Source: Symsagittifera roscoffensis
Lineage: Eukaryota; Xenacoelomorpha; Acoela; Convolutidae
Assembly (NCBI RefSeq): GCF_963678635.1
Contig: NC_087063.1
Span: 64,339,290 to 64,403,289, forward strand
Reading direction: 5' to 3'
Length of the DNA stretch: 64,000 nt
Within the stretch, counting starts at the first letter, position 1. Each line of letters starts with the position of its first letter. The notes below the pieces were generated by a model. That model was given only the letters and a program-made list of their open reading frames with translations, had not been told where the DNA came from and searched no databases. Shown in pieces: positions 39,247 through 52,334 of the stretch. Made by a program: the position numbers and the translations under genes.

Positions 39247-39430
39247 TTGTTCCGACAAAATTTGAAAATGTTGAAAGACTTATCTCTGAATTCCAGAGAG
39301 AACTACACACACTGAACTGCGCGTTTATCCAGTGCACAGTTTGGCCTCGTAATGGTGGTTGGATGATTTAAATCTTAAATTTTTGCCGTCGGATCACTTT
39401 GTGCTACTTGCACACTAGCCGACTTTCCTT
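39247..39430 (+). mobile_element. Short Helentron-like element with group-2 3' end
   Basis: It starts TTGTTCCGACAAAATTTGAA and ends GTCGGATCACTTTGTGCTAC, TTGCACACTAGCCGAC. The 3' end is that of group 2, while the interior (CAGTGCACAGTTTGGCCTCG) is a third type, also found at 51686-51800. About 184 bp. Confidence 0.5.
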
Positions 39431-40019
39431 ATTTTCCTTTTCTGCTTGATTTTTTCTTTCAACAATATTTAATATTTGTTGTTTATACTTTGCGCTTGAG
39501 GTATCGCCGAAAAAAGCAACGTTTTGTGTTTCGCTTAGGCCTTCAGGTCCACATGTTATTTTCTAATTCAGCTCTGTTAACAGTTTTTATTTGACCTTTT
39601 TCAATGGTTGTAATTTTGGCCGAAACGTTGTTACCAAACTGTTTGTTAAAACTAACATAAAAGTTGTTAGGTTCCGAAAGAAAACGATCTTAAACTATTA
39701 AGCTGAGATCAGTTGTTTGCGAGGAAAGGAGCAAGATACAAGCTCCTCGCCCTCTGGCAATGAGCACATTAATAGTTTTGTATTACCATTTTTTTTATCA
39801 GAGTCTGTCTCATAAAAAAGCATTCAATTTTTGAAGTGTTGCCACTAATGACTATTTTGTCGGCGTTTTTTTGTGCTGCTTTTTGATGCGAAGTGATATG
39901 AACAAGACATCCGCTCTATTGCTGATGAGTCTGCAATTCATCTGGTGTCAATAAAATATAATCCGAGGCTTCGGTTACTTGCGTGTGAAGTTCGGAATCA
40001 CGGTGGTTTGTCTACGAAT

Positions 40020-40350
40020 ACCTGCCTATACTTCACACTCCCCCTCAGGGATTTAACCCTCTCACCAATCAAAGAAACCCTTTTTTCGCTTTTATTTTAT
40101 CACAACCATTTTAGGCGACCAACTAACCCTAAAATTTGTCTAAGGCGCCTTGGGTGCTTATATATACTTATTTTGAAGGGGAGCGCGCGCCGAGAAAACA
40201 CAATTTTTTCCTGTGGCGCATAATTGGCCTGCGGCGGAAAATTTTTAGCCAAAATAGGGTCTTTATAGAGTTCTATGTAAGCTCGAAAAATTAATTTACA
40301 AAACTTTAGAAAATAATTTGAAAATCTGCCCCCCACCCTCGAGAAAATTT
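40020..40350 (-). mobile_element. hAT-like remnant
   Basis: It contains CCCCCTCAGGGATTTAACCC, GGCGCCTTGGG, GGGAGCGCGCGCCGAGAAAA, TAGCCAAAATAGGGTCTTTA and CCACCCTCGAGAAAATTTG, blocks in the same order as other family members. Ends are decayed, so boundaries are approximate. Confidence 0.45.
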
Positions 40351-42240
40351 GTCGTGAGTCTTTGAGTCTTAGGTTCTGAACTATGGATGATCATCAATTA
40401 TAAGTAAAACAGGCAATAAAGTAAAACAGTTTTTTTTTCCAGCAGGTTAAATGAGTACGCATTGACTATTTATCTAAATTGAGTCACATTTGGGTATTGG
40501 GTCAAAGAGTGCAATTAAACATGTCACCATAACTTGTGAGTTTAGGAGACAGGACGACATTGAAGTTATTAGATCGAGAGGAGGAAAACAATCGAAGGAT
40601 GATGAAATTGGTCCGAAACAGTGCAAAAGACAGAATGGTTTTTTTAAATCCCACAAAAAGTAATTATACTATATTTTAAGCCAAATGGAAATAATTTTTG
40701 AAAATAGAAAAATTATTGCTCGTGAAATGTTTGTATTTTTTTCATGAAAGTTAATGCAGCTTTAAAAAAGGTAGCTCATAGTTATGATCTAATACCTTTC
40801 TATTGATTGCACTGGTTCGCACTATTTCAGATCCTTGGAACTTTGATCAAACAGTTTCGCATGAAAATCATCATGAAATAAAATGACACTCAAACTGGTA
40901 TAATTGCAGACAAACACTCCAGAGGCTCATTTATTGGAAATATTTCCAAAAAATAGTGGGCAAATAAGACGACAGTCACAAAGAAGACATCATTCAGAAT
41001 TACGAATTATTTATTAGTGATATTCAATAAAAGGCATTTAATTCACAATAAAACATTTCGAAACTTTTTGTGTATTCATCTTAAAAAATAATAGTGGTAG
41101 ACGGCCTATTGTCGACCTTGCATTCTATATTTTTTGAACTGAAACTCGTCCCTCGACTAAATTTGCCGTCGTCTTATTTCACCACCAGCACCTGTATCAG
41201 GTATAAAACGTGTTGGGGAAGAAAACAACAACGGATGTAGAAAAGGTGTATACTAACGGTGTTTGTTTATGATGTCTGGCGCTGAAATAATCAAAGTTTA
41301 TCAATTTTTTTTTCCAATTTCTGGTTATACAAAACAGAATGAACTTCAAATTCAACACTTTATTATACCAATTTATAACGTAAACAAAAATAGAACTGAG
41401 CACTCGATTTTTTTTCTTCGATAGTTGTTGGGGAAACAATATCAACTAAAATTGAAAAAAAAAAGACTTTTGAAGAACTTTAAAACAATGAATTTTGATC
41501 AATGTTCCCATTTTGAAAGCGGAAAGCAACAAAAATCTAGCGATGCTCGAGTTTTTTTTTCAAACAACATTAAGGCTTCAATCAAACGCTTTTGACAGAG
41601 TTATCTAGACATTAAATTGAAACCAATAAACGCTCTGAGCTTGAACTTTAAAGAAAATTTCGCTTCCATTTTTTGTGCATTAATGGGAAGTCAAAAACTC
41701 GCATATTTGAACTAATTGGTGCGCGCAGATAAATGCGCGCAATTTTGCATTTAAGGGGTGCAGGGGGCGCAACCTATCCAGCTCACAAATCAAAACTGAA
41801 ACGTGTCTAATAATTTGATGCTAAAAAAATAATCATTTGGAATTTTACAATGCGGGCGGGTAGAAAAAGAAATTTAGATCATTCATTTTTTTTCGAACCT
41901 ATACTAACTATGCAAAACCAATTCAAAATCATTAAATTGAGTTTAGAAAACTAAATCTTCGCCTAGTTCCCAATAGCTGATCTCATTAAAAAAATTTGTT
42001 TAACACTGTAAAAATTAACAATGCCAAGACAATAATAAAGATAAGTAAAAAAAACAGCAATGTCAAGACTTTCTTAAAATATCTGTTTTTAGACTACAAC
42101 TTCAGATAATACCAAGAGTAATTAAAAAGCAAATACTTTTTTATATCTTGTCTCAGTTGTTGATGGTATAAAAGTAGTTCAAAAGTCAGTCAAATTGGCT
42201 CTCTTTTGATAAAAGATCAAATTGGCAAAAACAAACGAAA

Positions 42241-42790
42241 ACAAGAATAGCCGGTTACTGTGCAAGTAGCACAAAAGTTTCCGACCTTAGTCTAAAAAGA
42301 AACAAAAAAGGTTTTCTGTTCAAATTAGTGTCGTTATTTTCTGCGTGATGTGATAAAAGGATCTGACCGAAAAACTCTAACAAGGGTAACTATCGACAGT
42401 CATAATAAAATAAGGAAAAATTGTAATAAATTTACTAAGAAAACAAACAAAAAAAAACAAAAAAAGTAAAAAAAAAATTGTCAACTTTTTTTGCTGACAT
42501 TTCTGAAATTTTGAAATTTTTAATTTCATTATAGCGGTACGCAAAACCCCAAAAACAACATTACTTGGAGAAAACTAAGTTGTCATGGCCTAAATTAAAC
42601 AAAAATAAGCTATTGTAAGCCTTCTCGCTCCAATTTAGACTAAAAATCCAATGTTTCAAACCTGTTTTTTTTTCAATACTGGGACAATTTTTTCGAAAAT
42701 TTTTAACCTCGTTCGAATATGAAAGAGCTTTAGTATGATATATCACTCGACCCATTTGTGGTACCTGATAATGCGTGGAAAACAAAACGA
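42241..42790 (-). mobile_element. Helentron-like element, group 2, 5'-truncated
   Basis: In minus orientation it contains TTTTCCACGCATTATCAGGT, GAGTGATATATCATACTAAA and the 3' end GTGCTACTTGCACAGTAACC then GGCTATTCTTG. The 5' terminus is missing where the group-1 copy at 42797 begins. Confidence 0.55.
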
Positions 42791-42796
42791 AAAAGA

Positions 42797-43173
42797 AACA
42801 AGACTGCTCGTATCAGAGCGAAGCCTTAAATGTTCCTTCTGCCATTTAAGTTCTATGAAGAGGCGTTCATTAAAAAAAATTATTAATTTTCAAAAAAAAA
42901 TTAAAATGAGATACTTTCCCAGTGATATTTTAAAAATCAATCCCCCACGCGCTATGTTGAAAGCAAAAAGTGTACTTGCCTATACTGAAGTTTTTAATAG
43001 TCTAAATAGCATACCTCAATCAAAGTTGAGCAATTTCTCAGGACAACAAAACCTTTCGAATGGTATAAAAAAATCCCGTCAAAAATGGCTAGTTAAAAAT
43101 TGAAACTTGTCTGAAGAAAAACCCACCCCTAGCACAAATATTCCGTTTTTTTTCGTTACGAAAGCCGGAACAA
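42797..43173 (-). mobile_element. Helentron-like element, group 1
   Basis: Minus orientation: 5' end GTTCCGGCTTTCGTAACG at about 43173; 3' end GGCTTCGCTCTGATACGAGC, AGTCTTG at about 42798. It abuts a truncated group-2 element (42241-42790), suggesting insertion into it. The open frame 42735-43103 spans this repeat and is not a gene. Confidence 0.6.
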
Positions 43174-45282
43174 AAAGCAATTGTTACCATTTTATAATGA
43201 AAATTTCCAGCACACTGAATATCAAGTAGAAAGTGATTGATTTTGCATGTATTAAACCCATTTGTTGATAAACGAATAGCGTCAAATCAATTTGTATTAA
43301 TTTCTGAGCCGGGGAAATTTCCGCCGACACTGCGCGTTAATAGGAGATTGGAGATTTGCGCAAATAAGTGGTCCCAATTTGGCTATTTTCAAACAATCGG
43401 TAATTTTTGTTAAAACGTCGCAGGTCAAAGCTGAGCGAAGTGCAGCAATATATTTTAGACTGAACAGTAAATTGCCGTCGAACATTGTTAGTTAAAAACT
43501 CGGAGTAATAGCCGTATTATTTTGCATAAGCGATAGTTTTATTCAGGGTAATTACTAAAATCGCAAGACTGCACTGTTAAATATACTGCCTGAAAAACCG
43601 CCATTTAACCTAAAGGTCCAATTTTAGGTAATTTTGTTAGAAAAAATTATCACTAGAGTAACTTTTGTCCGGAGACAAAAAAATCGGTCATACGTATTCC
43701 GTCACTTCCTTTGAAAATTGGAACCATACGCGTTAATACGATGAAAACCAGAGCTGAAAAAACTTCCATAAGTTCAACTGAACATGCCAATTCAACGAAT
43801 TTTCATTTCTAACTTCATTGAAGTTTGGTTACTTTAAAATAGTCTTTCGCGAGTCTTTTGTTAGTCTTTTCTTCGCTCTTTCGTCAACACATTCATAAAA
43901 GCTTCCGATTTAATTGGTCTGCAGAATCGAATTGGGTTAAAAATTTTCCGGTCTGGGTCAGCACATATAACTGTGAGGGATTGTTTGCTTACTTTTTAAA
44001 TCTTATGAAACATATGCTGTCGGTTAATTTACCCAGCAATCTAATGTCATCGAAAGTTGTCAATCCAAATCATCTGGGAAAAGAGAATATACAAATGATT
44101 CCGATAGGGAGTTAATAGCGGGAAGGGTTTGAGCCGTCCTTTATTCCTAAACCATCGCTCCAAAAAATTGACACCTTTCTAATTTTAAACTCCTGATCTA
44201 ATCATTATTCCAGAGACTATTGAGAATGACTTCTGCAATAGGGTGTTAATATTTAGCATAAAAAATAGCAGCTCATCTATAGTAAGTAACCATCAACCTT
44301 ATCTAATCGAACCAGTCAGTATAGGTCTTTCTCGAGTTAGTGCTGATGAATATATCTCAAAGATGGTAATTGATCATCATTTAATTAAACACCAAACCGA
44401 TGATTGACTAAGCTACGTCTATAATTTCTTATATTCTTTTGCCGCAATTTGACCCTTTTGCTCTTTTATAGGTTATCATACTCTTTTGTCGCTATTTGTT
44501 TCGAACTTGCAAAGCTGTAAAAGTCTTTTGACATTTCTGCTAAGCATTTAATGGGTCAATTAGCCGTTTAATTTTTTCTTGGTAGCATCTATGATTTTCA
44601 AATAAATGTTTTTCACTTTTTTTTTATTTGAATTCTTCATATAAAACTTACTTTCAATCATTTTTTATCTATGCAATTTTTTTGCAGAGGGTGATCTTTG
44701 GTTTAAGCTACTTTCAATAAAAAAAATTACACCAAAATTTTTAGTGCATGTAGAAAAGATTGAATATGGAGCTCAAATTAGAAAAAAGACAGAGGATACG
44801 AAATAATTAAGATAACTAAGATTTTCGAAACATAAATTGGCACACTTTTGGATTGAATTTTTCGAGAATTCTCAAAATCTAATTCTATCGGTTTATGTGT
44901 ACTGCTCATCGCATAAGTTTAATAAATATTAGCATAACAAACTAGTAAGAATGCAGCACCCATTTTTCCTTCAAGGCCAACTAATGAAAACTGTCACTTG
45001 AAAATTGATATACTCCGTGGTGAAAAAAAAACAGAAAAAAACTCGAAATAAACAACGGATTAAATACTTGTTAAAAAAATTACGCGCAGACCTAATTGCC
45101 GAGCAGAAAAAAAAGGTTCTAGATGATTTCAACAATTTTTTTAAACGGGAAAACGGGAGCAAGAATGAACATAACCCAAATAAGACAAACGATTTTTCAT
45201 AACAATTAACGAATGTTTACTCCACTGAGCTCCCATTTAGTGAGAGAGTTGCATGTGAGAACTATAAAGTGTTTCCGCTATA

Positions 45283-45791
45283 CAAGGCTGCTCGTATATC
45301 AAGGCGAAGCCTTGTTTGTTCCCCCACTACCCCTTAATCGATATCGAACAGATTTTTGGGAACAGAAAATGCTAAAAAACTATAAATTTTGGACAGTATC
45401 AAAGATCAAGTGAGAAATTTCGATTCATACGAAACTAATATGACCGATTAGCTAGCCTCAATTCAATTTGAAAGGAGTTTGTTATGCTGGATCAGTCGCC
45501 ACGCATAAATAATTAGCAAAAGGATTTCAGGGTTTTTGATAAAATCTTACATTGATAAGTGCAGATAAATTAGTCCAAAGAATGGTCAAATTAGCAATTT
45601 TCAAACTCTCATAACTTTGTAAAAAATGATTGGAGGTAAAATATCTTTTTAAATTTGATTCCCGAGATTCGATATCTTCAATAGGGTTTAATACTTTTTT
45701 GTTAAAAACTATTATTTCGATTTTCGAAATTTGACTGAATAAAAAAGACCACACCGGACATAAATATTGCGTTTTTATTGAAAGTCGGATT
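45283..45791 (-). mobile_element. Helentron-like element, group 1
   Basis: Minus orientation: 5' end ATCCGACTTTCAATAAAAAC at about 45791, 3' end GGCTTCGCCTTGATATACGA then GCAGCCTTG at 45283. Body block GACCGATTAGCTAGCCTCAA is shared with 8073-8568. Confidence 0.6.
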
Positions 45792-47536
45792 AATAATCAT
45801 ATCGTTTAACTTTTCTTTTCGAAACCCTTTATTTGCGCTTTTTGAAATTGCTTAATATCGATGCATTTTTTTTCTTCCATTCTTTGTAATTGTACGAATT
45901 ATATTGAGATACAGCAAATTTTCCTGGAAAAAGTTATTCACATAACAGCTACTTTTAAAATTGCGCTTGTTTTAGTTTTTTGCCCGTAAAACTCTAGTTT
46001 TTTTACGAATGTTTTTAATACTTTAGTTCACACCACGTTTGCGTGAATAGTTGCACATATGAATTGTAAGACATCGAAAAAAATGGTTTTTTATGACTTT
46101 AATTGACCACTTTACGGCACTTATTCTTCAGATTTTTCAAAAAAAAATTGACGGTATGTTTGTGCTAGGGTTTTTTCACCAAGCATGTTTCGACTTCTTA
46201 ATTAGCAATTGTGATTAAGTCATTTTTTAATCTGAAAAATATCTACGCGTTAAGCTCAAAACTAAAAATTTTGTTCAATCTTTTTTCAAAAACGTGGTTT
46301 CGAAATTGCCAAATGGCAAGTAAAAGCAATTTTTTGTTCTTTTAAAGTGAGATTTTTGTTCTAACATCGCGTAAACCGCAAATAAATCCGGCTCAGAGGT
46401 TGATTCTAACTGAATCGAGGCATGCTGTTTGATTTTATTAATGAGTGAGAGGATAAATTTTGTCCTTGAAGTAGTATGTGCGAGGAGAGTCAATCTTACT
46501 TAATCAAATATGAATAAATCGGAAAGAATATTAACATTTACCTTCTTTCAAATTTTTATCAAATCTCTTAGTTTATTTTTTCTTAATCAGTATTTGACAT
46601 GATAGATATCGAAATGCTGCCAAAAGTATCAAGTTTCTGCTTTGCTACAATCATCATTCAAACTAAAAAAAAGGCAAATGTAAAAAAAATAGATTCAATA
46701 GATTACAATATAAATATGTCATCTACGCCTACTTGAATTTTGTGTAATTAAAATCTCTTAGGTCAAGAACAATTTTTTCAGTTAAATTTTTCAAGTTTCC
46801 TTTTATTGCCGAGTTTTTCATATTTTGAGACTCAGCGTTTTGTTTTGTAGAACTGATTAGATGACCGGCAGTCATCAAAACTTTGGTAGGACAATATTAA
46901 TACAAAATAAGTTCACCCAAATTGCTCGATGCTTTTTTTTTGCAGGACGTTGTGTACAAATCAGCGCAACGGGCAAAAAGATTCTTGCATTTAAAGAGTA
47001 CGCTGCGAGTGAGTTGTAGCCTTTTGGGTTGTTCGCTTCAGCTACCCAAACAAAATCAACAGGCCTTAAGCTCTTGGTCAGGTTTAGGGAGCCTTGTGTT
47101 CCGCGTGCTAAACGAGAGACCTACTTCTTCAGCCAGCATGAGATTAGCGTAGAACTCAGTGCTTTTTTATATTATCAAACATTCGTTAGCTAAGAACGCG
47201 ACATGGCAATATTTTCATGTTTTAGGACAGTGCGGTTTCATTAATTTAGTTTACCAATTTATTTTAAATTTAGGACTTAAAAAACTATTTAATTTAATAG
47301 ACTTTTCGTTTGACCAGTTACGGCATTGAACGTCTGTAAAAAAATTTCATTCTATAGTATTGTAAAAAAAATAACAGTGGTATTACACCACCATCCCAAT
47401 TAAAACCTGTTCTTTTTTTGCGCTCAGAGACGTCTGAAAAAGGCAGAATTTGTCTAATGACGATAGCCCAGACTGGGTTCTTTCAAGTGGTCATTTATAT
47501 AATTTATATTGATCAATGTGAACTTATGCTGGAAAT

Positions 47537-47673
47537 AATATATTATGATTATTATGATTATTATTATTATTATTATTATTATTATGATTATTATGATTAT
47601 TATTATTATTATTATTATGATTATTATTATTATGATGATTATTTCTATTATTATTATGATTATTGTTATTATA
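47537..47673. repeat. ATT/ATG trinucleotide microsatellite
   Basis: This is an imperfect (ATT)n tract with interspersed ATG triplets, arranged as alternating TTATTATTA and TTATGATTA runs. The Tyr/Asp-rich open frame across it (47418-47717) is an artefact of the repeat. It ends about 200 bp from exon 3. Confidence 0.95.
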
Positions 47674-47879
47674 AAATCTCTTTTTTTTCAGAAATAGGCA
47701 ATCTTCCTAAAAAGTGAATGCGGATCAAGGCAGTTTTCTCCTCTGGTCTCGAACACAAGCTTTCGGAGGCAGAATGTTAAGATTGTTCTGGTAAAGAGCT
47801 ACGAGGTAATTAGAAGTATTTACCATGCAGCTCAAATCTATTTTCTAATTTGATTGGAGGATGCAGATGCTATACTCAC

Positions 47880-48068
47880 TGTTGTTCATGCCTGGCGAGG
47901 CGGAGATGAGGGGGAAGGAGTCCTTCTGCCACTGGATCTCCATCACACTGCTCCTCTGGAACCCACTGTATCTGCAGGTCAGGTTCAACTTCTCCCCCAC
48001 TGCCACCAGCACGTCCTGCAGTTCCGCTGTCTTGTCCTTCGAGGGCGAGATCTGCTGCGAGTTCGTGC
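47880..48068 (-). CDS. Exon 3: first half of Ig-like domain 1
   Basis: The exon is 189 nt, phase 1 at both ends, with acceptor GTTTCTCTAG and donor GTGAGT. It encodes a short Ser/Lys/Asp linker (TNSQQISPSKDK) and then the A' to C strands of an Ig fold: VLVAVGEKLNLTCRY carries the B-strand cysteine (about residue 83 of the assembled protein), and MEIQWQKD carries the core tryptophan (about residue 98). NLT overlapping the first cysteine is a glycosylation sequon. Exon 4 completes the domain across the phase-1 junction, which forms a lysine codon (A|AG). The marked GC-richness against AT-rich intron, and the intact frame, make this secure as an exon. The family within the Ig superfamily is not resolved. 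Confidence 0.9.
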
Positions 48069-49954
48069 CTAGAGAAACGTACATATATCAATAATAATTT
48101 TAATTTCAAACCAGAAATTTATACCACCAAACAATGTATTAAATTGCACGTTTACTATTTAGTTCGTCTTGGGAGAACACCACAAAGGAATCAGCATTGA
48201 ACTAAACGAAATTATATTTCATTAGCCCAAAAGAAAGCAAGCCAGATATCAAAATCAACTATTTACACAACCGACAATCTATCATCAGATTGATTGATTG
48301 ATGATAAATTGATAGGATGTGATGTAAAATTAAATTATTTTATTTATCGGAATATTTTTTCAGTTTTCAGGTTTTACTTGAAATCAAAAATCGACATCGA
48401 ATTTTGAAAAATAAAGAACAAGTCAGTCTTTTTATACGTTAACAATTTCTTGTTTTCAATGGTCATAGATCTGCGTTGATCAATAAACCCTTCTATAAAA
48501 GCGGATCTCAAATATATCTCCGAGCTCGCGGAATATTCGAAGCGAAAGGGTAATTTCAAAGAAAAGTTCACTCGTGTTGATATATGCATGCATTTGAAAA
48601 AAGAAATAGAAATGAAACCATTATATCATTTCCGATATTTTTTCTAGAAAAAACTTAAAAGACTAAGTGGCCAGCTATTATATATGAAAATCACTTGAAC
48701 TTCATATGTCACTCATAAAAGTTTTTATTTTCGCTGCAAATTTTCACTCGAAGTTGCCATTTAGAAGCGTTTCACGTGCAAAGTAGCATCACGTCAGAGC
48801 ATAAAACTAATTCTAGTAATATTTTTTTGTAACTATTGCATTTTGAAGTTCTTAAAAACCTCTATTCATGAACCTATTACCAGCTATCATGTACTTATAG
48901 GAAGTCCAGGATCCTGGTTTTTCAAATCGGATCCTTTATCTTCCGAAGAAACACCGGTGTCAATTTTTAGACACTAAACAGTAAGCTTGTTGTAAATATT
49001 TCAGGAGTACCTGCTCATAGCACCGTTGACTCTATAAGCCGAAAACTAATCTCAGGGCTTCAAATGCGAATTAAATTGACATGAAGTTAAGGTTTGGCCG
49101 CAAAAATTGAAGTTTCAGAATAAATTACGTATTTTATTTAGTGCATACGTGCAATAAATAATAGGAAAGGCAAAATTTCCCCACATTTTTATGCTATCTT
49201 TTTTTTCGCTTGGTTGGACTTTTGATCAAAATAATTATCAGCGGTATTTGAAACAACATGCAGGAAGCTCTTGTTTACGTATCACAATTTGTTTGGATCC
49301 GGACGTCTAATTGGGTTTGCATTTGCCAACTTGGGTTTTAGTTGGCCAAGTGTCAAACGCCCGCTATTCACACATGGGAACAGTTACTGCTATGAAATCA
49401 CAAGCGGGGATCAAAGCAATCTTGAAAAGGGGGAATTTGTCCCTATGGAAAATAATCCAAGTTACGGAAGCTGAAGTTACACGAATGAGTGCTCTAACCT
49501 GTTCGCTTGAACTTAACATCATAAATAATAATCAAAAGCTCAGTGGCTGGACTAACTATCCAGAGTTTTGGTTTCATCATCATAAACAATTCAAAATAAA
49601 GCCAGATTTTCTAGACAGATAAGAAGAAGACAATTTTTTTTCTGCCATGAACTTGAAAATGAACAAAACGTGATCATTTAGCTCTTCAAAAAATATATTA
49701 AGAAAAAGTTAACTTAGGAACTTAGTAATAATTCCCAGAGAATCACTCCCTGATGGCTGCAAAATGTCTTTCAACCGGACCAACACTTAGCTTGTTTCGA
49801 TCGCTGCAACTAATTTACTCTATGTTTTATTTGTCTTCGATTGGGTAGTACTTTTTCCACAGTAAAAGACTGAGAAAGATATTTTCGACCAAGTTCAGCT
49901 GAGAAAACATTTTAAACGATTAAGATAGATATGTCTGATCAAAAAATATACTAC

Positions 49955-50185
49955 AAGTGAGTTCGACCGAAGAAAATTTCACCGACGTAAAACAGTTTTT
50001 TGGCCTGTTTTTTTTTTCAAATTTTTGTCTGCGGAGCAGAAATTTCAGCCAAAACAGGGTCTTTTTAGTGCTTTGGGAGAGCTCAGAAAATCAATTTGGT
50101 CGAACTAAAAAAATGGTCGACAAATTTTTAGATTTTTGTTTTGAAAATCCGATCCCCCCCTTGAGAAAATCCTAGATCCGCCCCT
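49955..50185 (-). mobile_element. hAT-like remnant
   Basis: Its right end, TTGAGAAAATCCTAGATCCG followed by CCCCTG, is the complement of the family 5' end. Inside are GCTTTGGGAGAGCTCAGAAAA and GGTCGACAAATTTTTAGA blocks shared with 1-240 and about 8670-9148. The left end is degenerate. Confidence 0.5.
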
Positions 50186-50456
50186 GTATATATTGAAAAC
50201 CTATATCAAAATTATATGACATGTCAAATCGTCAAAACTCAGTTTGTTGAATGTATAAAGGTTTTTTTTTGCTGAAAAATGGTCCTTTTTTGACTTGATT
50301 GACTGCATCCTTTCAAACTTTGAGGCAATGCCGTTCCTATGAAACGTGTTTCATTGTCTTTCAACGATGGCTACTTTAATGCTTAAATACATTAGACAAA
50401 AATTTTGTCACGTGAAGTAGAAAAAATCTAAATTAGCTCGTAGAATGAGATGCATA

Positions 50457-50676
50457 TTGTTCCGACTTTCGAAGAAAACGGAATATTTTTGCTTGATGTG
50501 ATTTTTTTTATTCAGTCAATTTTCTGTAATCCTTGGAATCAAATTAAAAAAAAAATGTTTTTCCTTGATATCGTTCAAAAGTTATATTTTTTCATTATTT
50601 TCCCAAAAACTATTTGATATGGATTAAGGGGCAGTCGAAATTTTCAGGCTTTTGACCTGATATACGAGTAGTCTTG
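50457..50676 (+). mobile_element. Helentron-like element, group 1, short form
   Basis: It starts TTGTTCCGACTTTCGAAGAA and ends CAGGCTTTTGACCTGATATA then CGAGTAGTCTTG. Only about 220 bp: both ends are kept while the middle is deleted. Confidence 0.6.
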
Positions 50677-50946
50677 ATCTCTAACTAATCTAGAATGAAA
50701 TACTTATTCTCAGATGTCAATTAAATAAACTTTCCTTCATTTCTGGTAAACTGACTCTTCCACACGTTGATCCTTCACCCAAATTTGTTTTAAATACAAT
50801 CTTTTGTAGGCCGACCATATTCACGGGGAAACAAAATTATGGTAATTGAACCAACTACCAAATGACGCTCGGCCTCTGCCCTAAATCGAAATCTGGAAAA
50901 AATCTTCAATTTGAACTGCCTTACCTATTACTGCGGTAGAGGGTAA

Positions 50947-51455
50947 TTGTTCCGACCAGTGAAAATGGGGAGGAATTTCGTAATCGGGTGTTTTAGTTTT
51001 TTTTTATTTTTTGTTTTCCACGGAAAATCAGGTACCACAAGAAATGATCGGACTGGGTTGAGTGATATATCATATTAAAGTCCTTTCGATGGTGATTTGA
51101 TCCACATTAGACAATTTTCAATAGTTATGCCCAATTTAAGACCTAAAAGTTAATTTTAAAAAGATAAAACTAGTTTTTGGGGTTTTTTAGTTTCATTTTG
51201 ATAAGCCAAAACTTCGAAAAAAAAAAATTTTAAGTTTTTTTAGTTTTTCTCTTCATTTTTTTACAAAACTTCTTGTGCAATTTGCCTGTATTACTATGAC
51301 TGTCTAATATGATTACATTATGTTTTTACGTCTGATCATTTTATCATACCAAGCAGAAAAAACTATACTAATTATGAAAAAAAAAATTCTAAACCGTAGT
51401 TTTCTAAAGACTATGGTCGGAAAGACTATTATTGCACAGTAATCGGCTATTCTTG
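50947..51455 (+). mobile_element. Helentron-like element, group 2
   Basis: It starts TTGTTCCGACCAGTGAAAAT, carries the group-2 block GAGTGATATATCATATTAAA and ends with ATGGTCGGAAAG, TTGCACAGTAATCGGCTATT, CTTG. The inverted GTTCCGACC/GGTCGGAA pair brackets the element as in group 1, but the interior and 3' hairpin differ. About 509 bp. Confidence 0.55.
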
Positions 51456-51488
51456 TTTAAATCTAAAAAGATTGCTCATAAACAGCAT

Positions 51489-51909
51489 CGAGACTGCTCA
51501 TATCAGGATTGAGCATTGATTGTTCGTACTCTCTTTTTATGAGTGTTATGCGCTTTTTGGCAAAAAATGTTACACCATTACTCAAAAAAAATCCATTATG
51601 AAGCCAAAATGTGCATTTTGTGAATTGTGAGCGGATTCCGCAACAAGGACGCTCTCTTTGTACTTATTTTAATCTTTCATTTTCTTTGATCGTTCTGACA
51701 AAGTTTTAACATGTTTAAAGATTTGTCTCTGGAATCCAGGAACATACAGACACAAAATTGTGCGCCTATCCAGTGCACAGTTTGGCCTCGTAATGTCGAT
51801 AAAAAAAATTTTTCAACCTTTTCATTTTTTTCAATCTTTCCTTAACAACTACGTCAAGTTCAAAAACAAACCGAATAATAAGGCAGAGCTTATATGGAAA
51901 GTCGGAACA
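51489..51909 (-). mobile_element. Helentron-like element, group 1
   Basis: Minus orientation: 5' end TTGTTCCGACTTTCCATATA at 51909, 3' end GCTCAATCCTGATATGAGCA at about 51495. Its interior carries a segment (51686-51800) also present at 39247-39360, ending TGCACAGTTTGGCCTCGTAA, so it is a mosaic. Confidence 0.5.
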
Positions 51910-52113
51910 ATATCTTTTTGGCCATTGTTTGTCCATGACAGCAGTATTCATTATTCGTCAAAGGAATCACTATTTAATGTTAATAGTTTTCGCAAAATTG
52001 AAGATGGAAACATTCCGCTGTTTTTAAAAACTATTGAAGCCATTGAGTCATCCGTAAGCATAGTTTAGAGTAGACTTCTCATGCAGCAGATAATTATCGA
52101 GCAAACTTTTTTT

Positions 52114-52149
52114 TGCAAAACCCCCTCTAGATGCAAAACCCCCTCTAGA
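52114..52149. repeat. 18-bp tandem duplication
   Basis: GCAAAACCCCCTCTAGAT is followed immediately by GCAAAACCCCCTCTAGAG, about 185 bp from the microexon. Confidence 0.9.
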
Positions 52150-52334
52150 GATGATTTGCTTTTTGTCATGCAAAGTTAATTGATGAAATAAATTTAAAGA
52201 ATATATGAGAAAATGAGGAAATGAGACCCACTGGTCTTCATAATTTCAAATACAAAAAACATAGATAGCCAAGACACCAAAACAGTTAAACATACTGACA
52301 CACAAACAGTCAAACACACGAAGCATGAAAATAC

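Larger units (their letters stand above)
35582..47879 (-). other. Intron between exons 4 and 3
   Basis: About 12.3 kb of AT-rich intron. It contains a short Helentron-like element (39247-39430), a hAT-like remnant (about 40020-40350), adjacent elements at 42241-42790 and 42797-43173, another at 45283-45791, a GC-richer island at 46946-47155 and an ATT-type microsatellite at 47537-47673. Stretches 35582-39200, 40360-42230, 43180-45280 and 45800-46940 show no recognised feature. Confidence 0.75.
48069..52334 (-). other. Intron between exon 3 and the microexon
   Basis: About 4.3 kb. It contains a hAT-like remnant (49955-50185), Helentron-like elements (50457-50676, 50947-51455, 51489-51909) and an 18-bp tandem duplication (52114-52149). 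From 48069 to 49950 I see only AT-rich sequence with chance frames. Confidence 0.7.

Noticed and set aside
47854-48109. Long plus-strand and alternate minus-strand frames over exon 3
   Set aside because: They are shadows of the GC-rich Ig exon in other frames.
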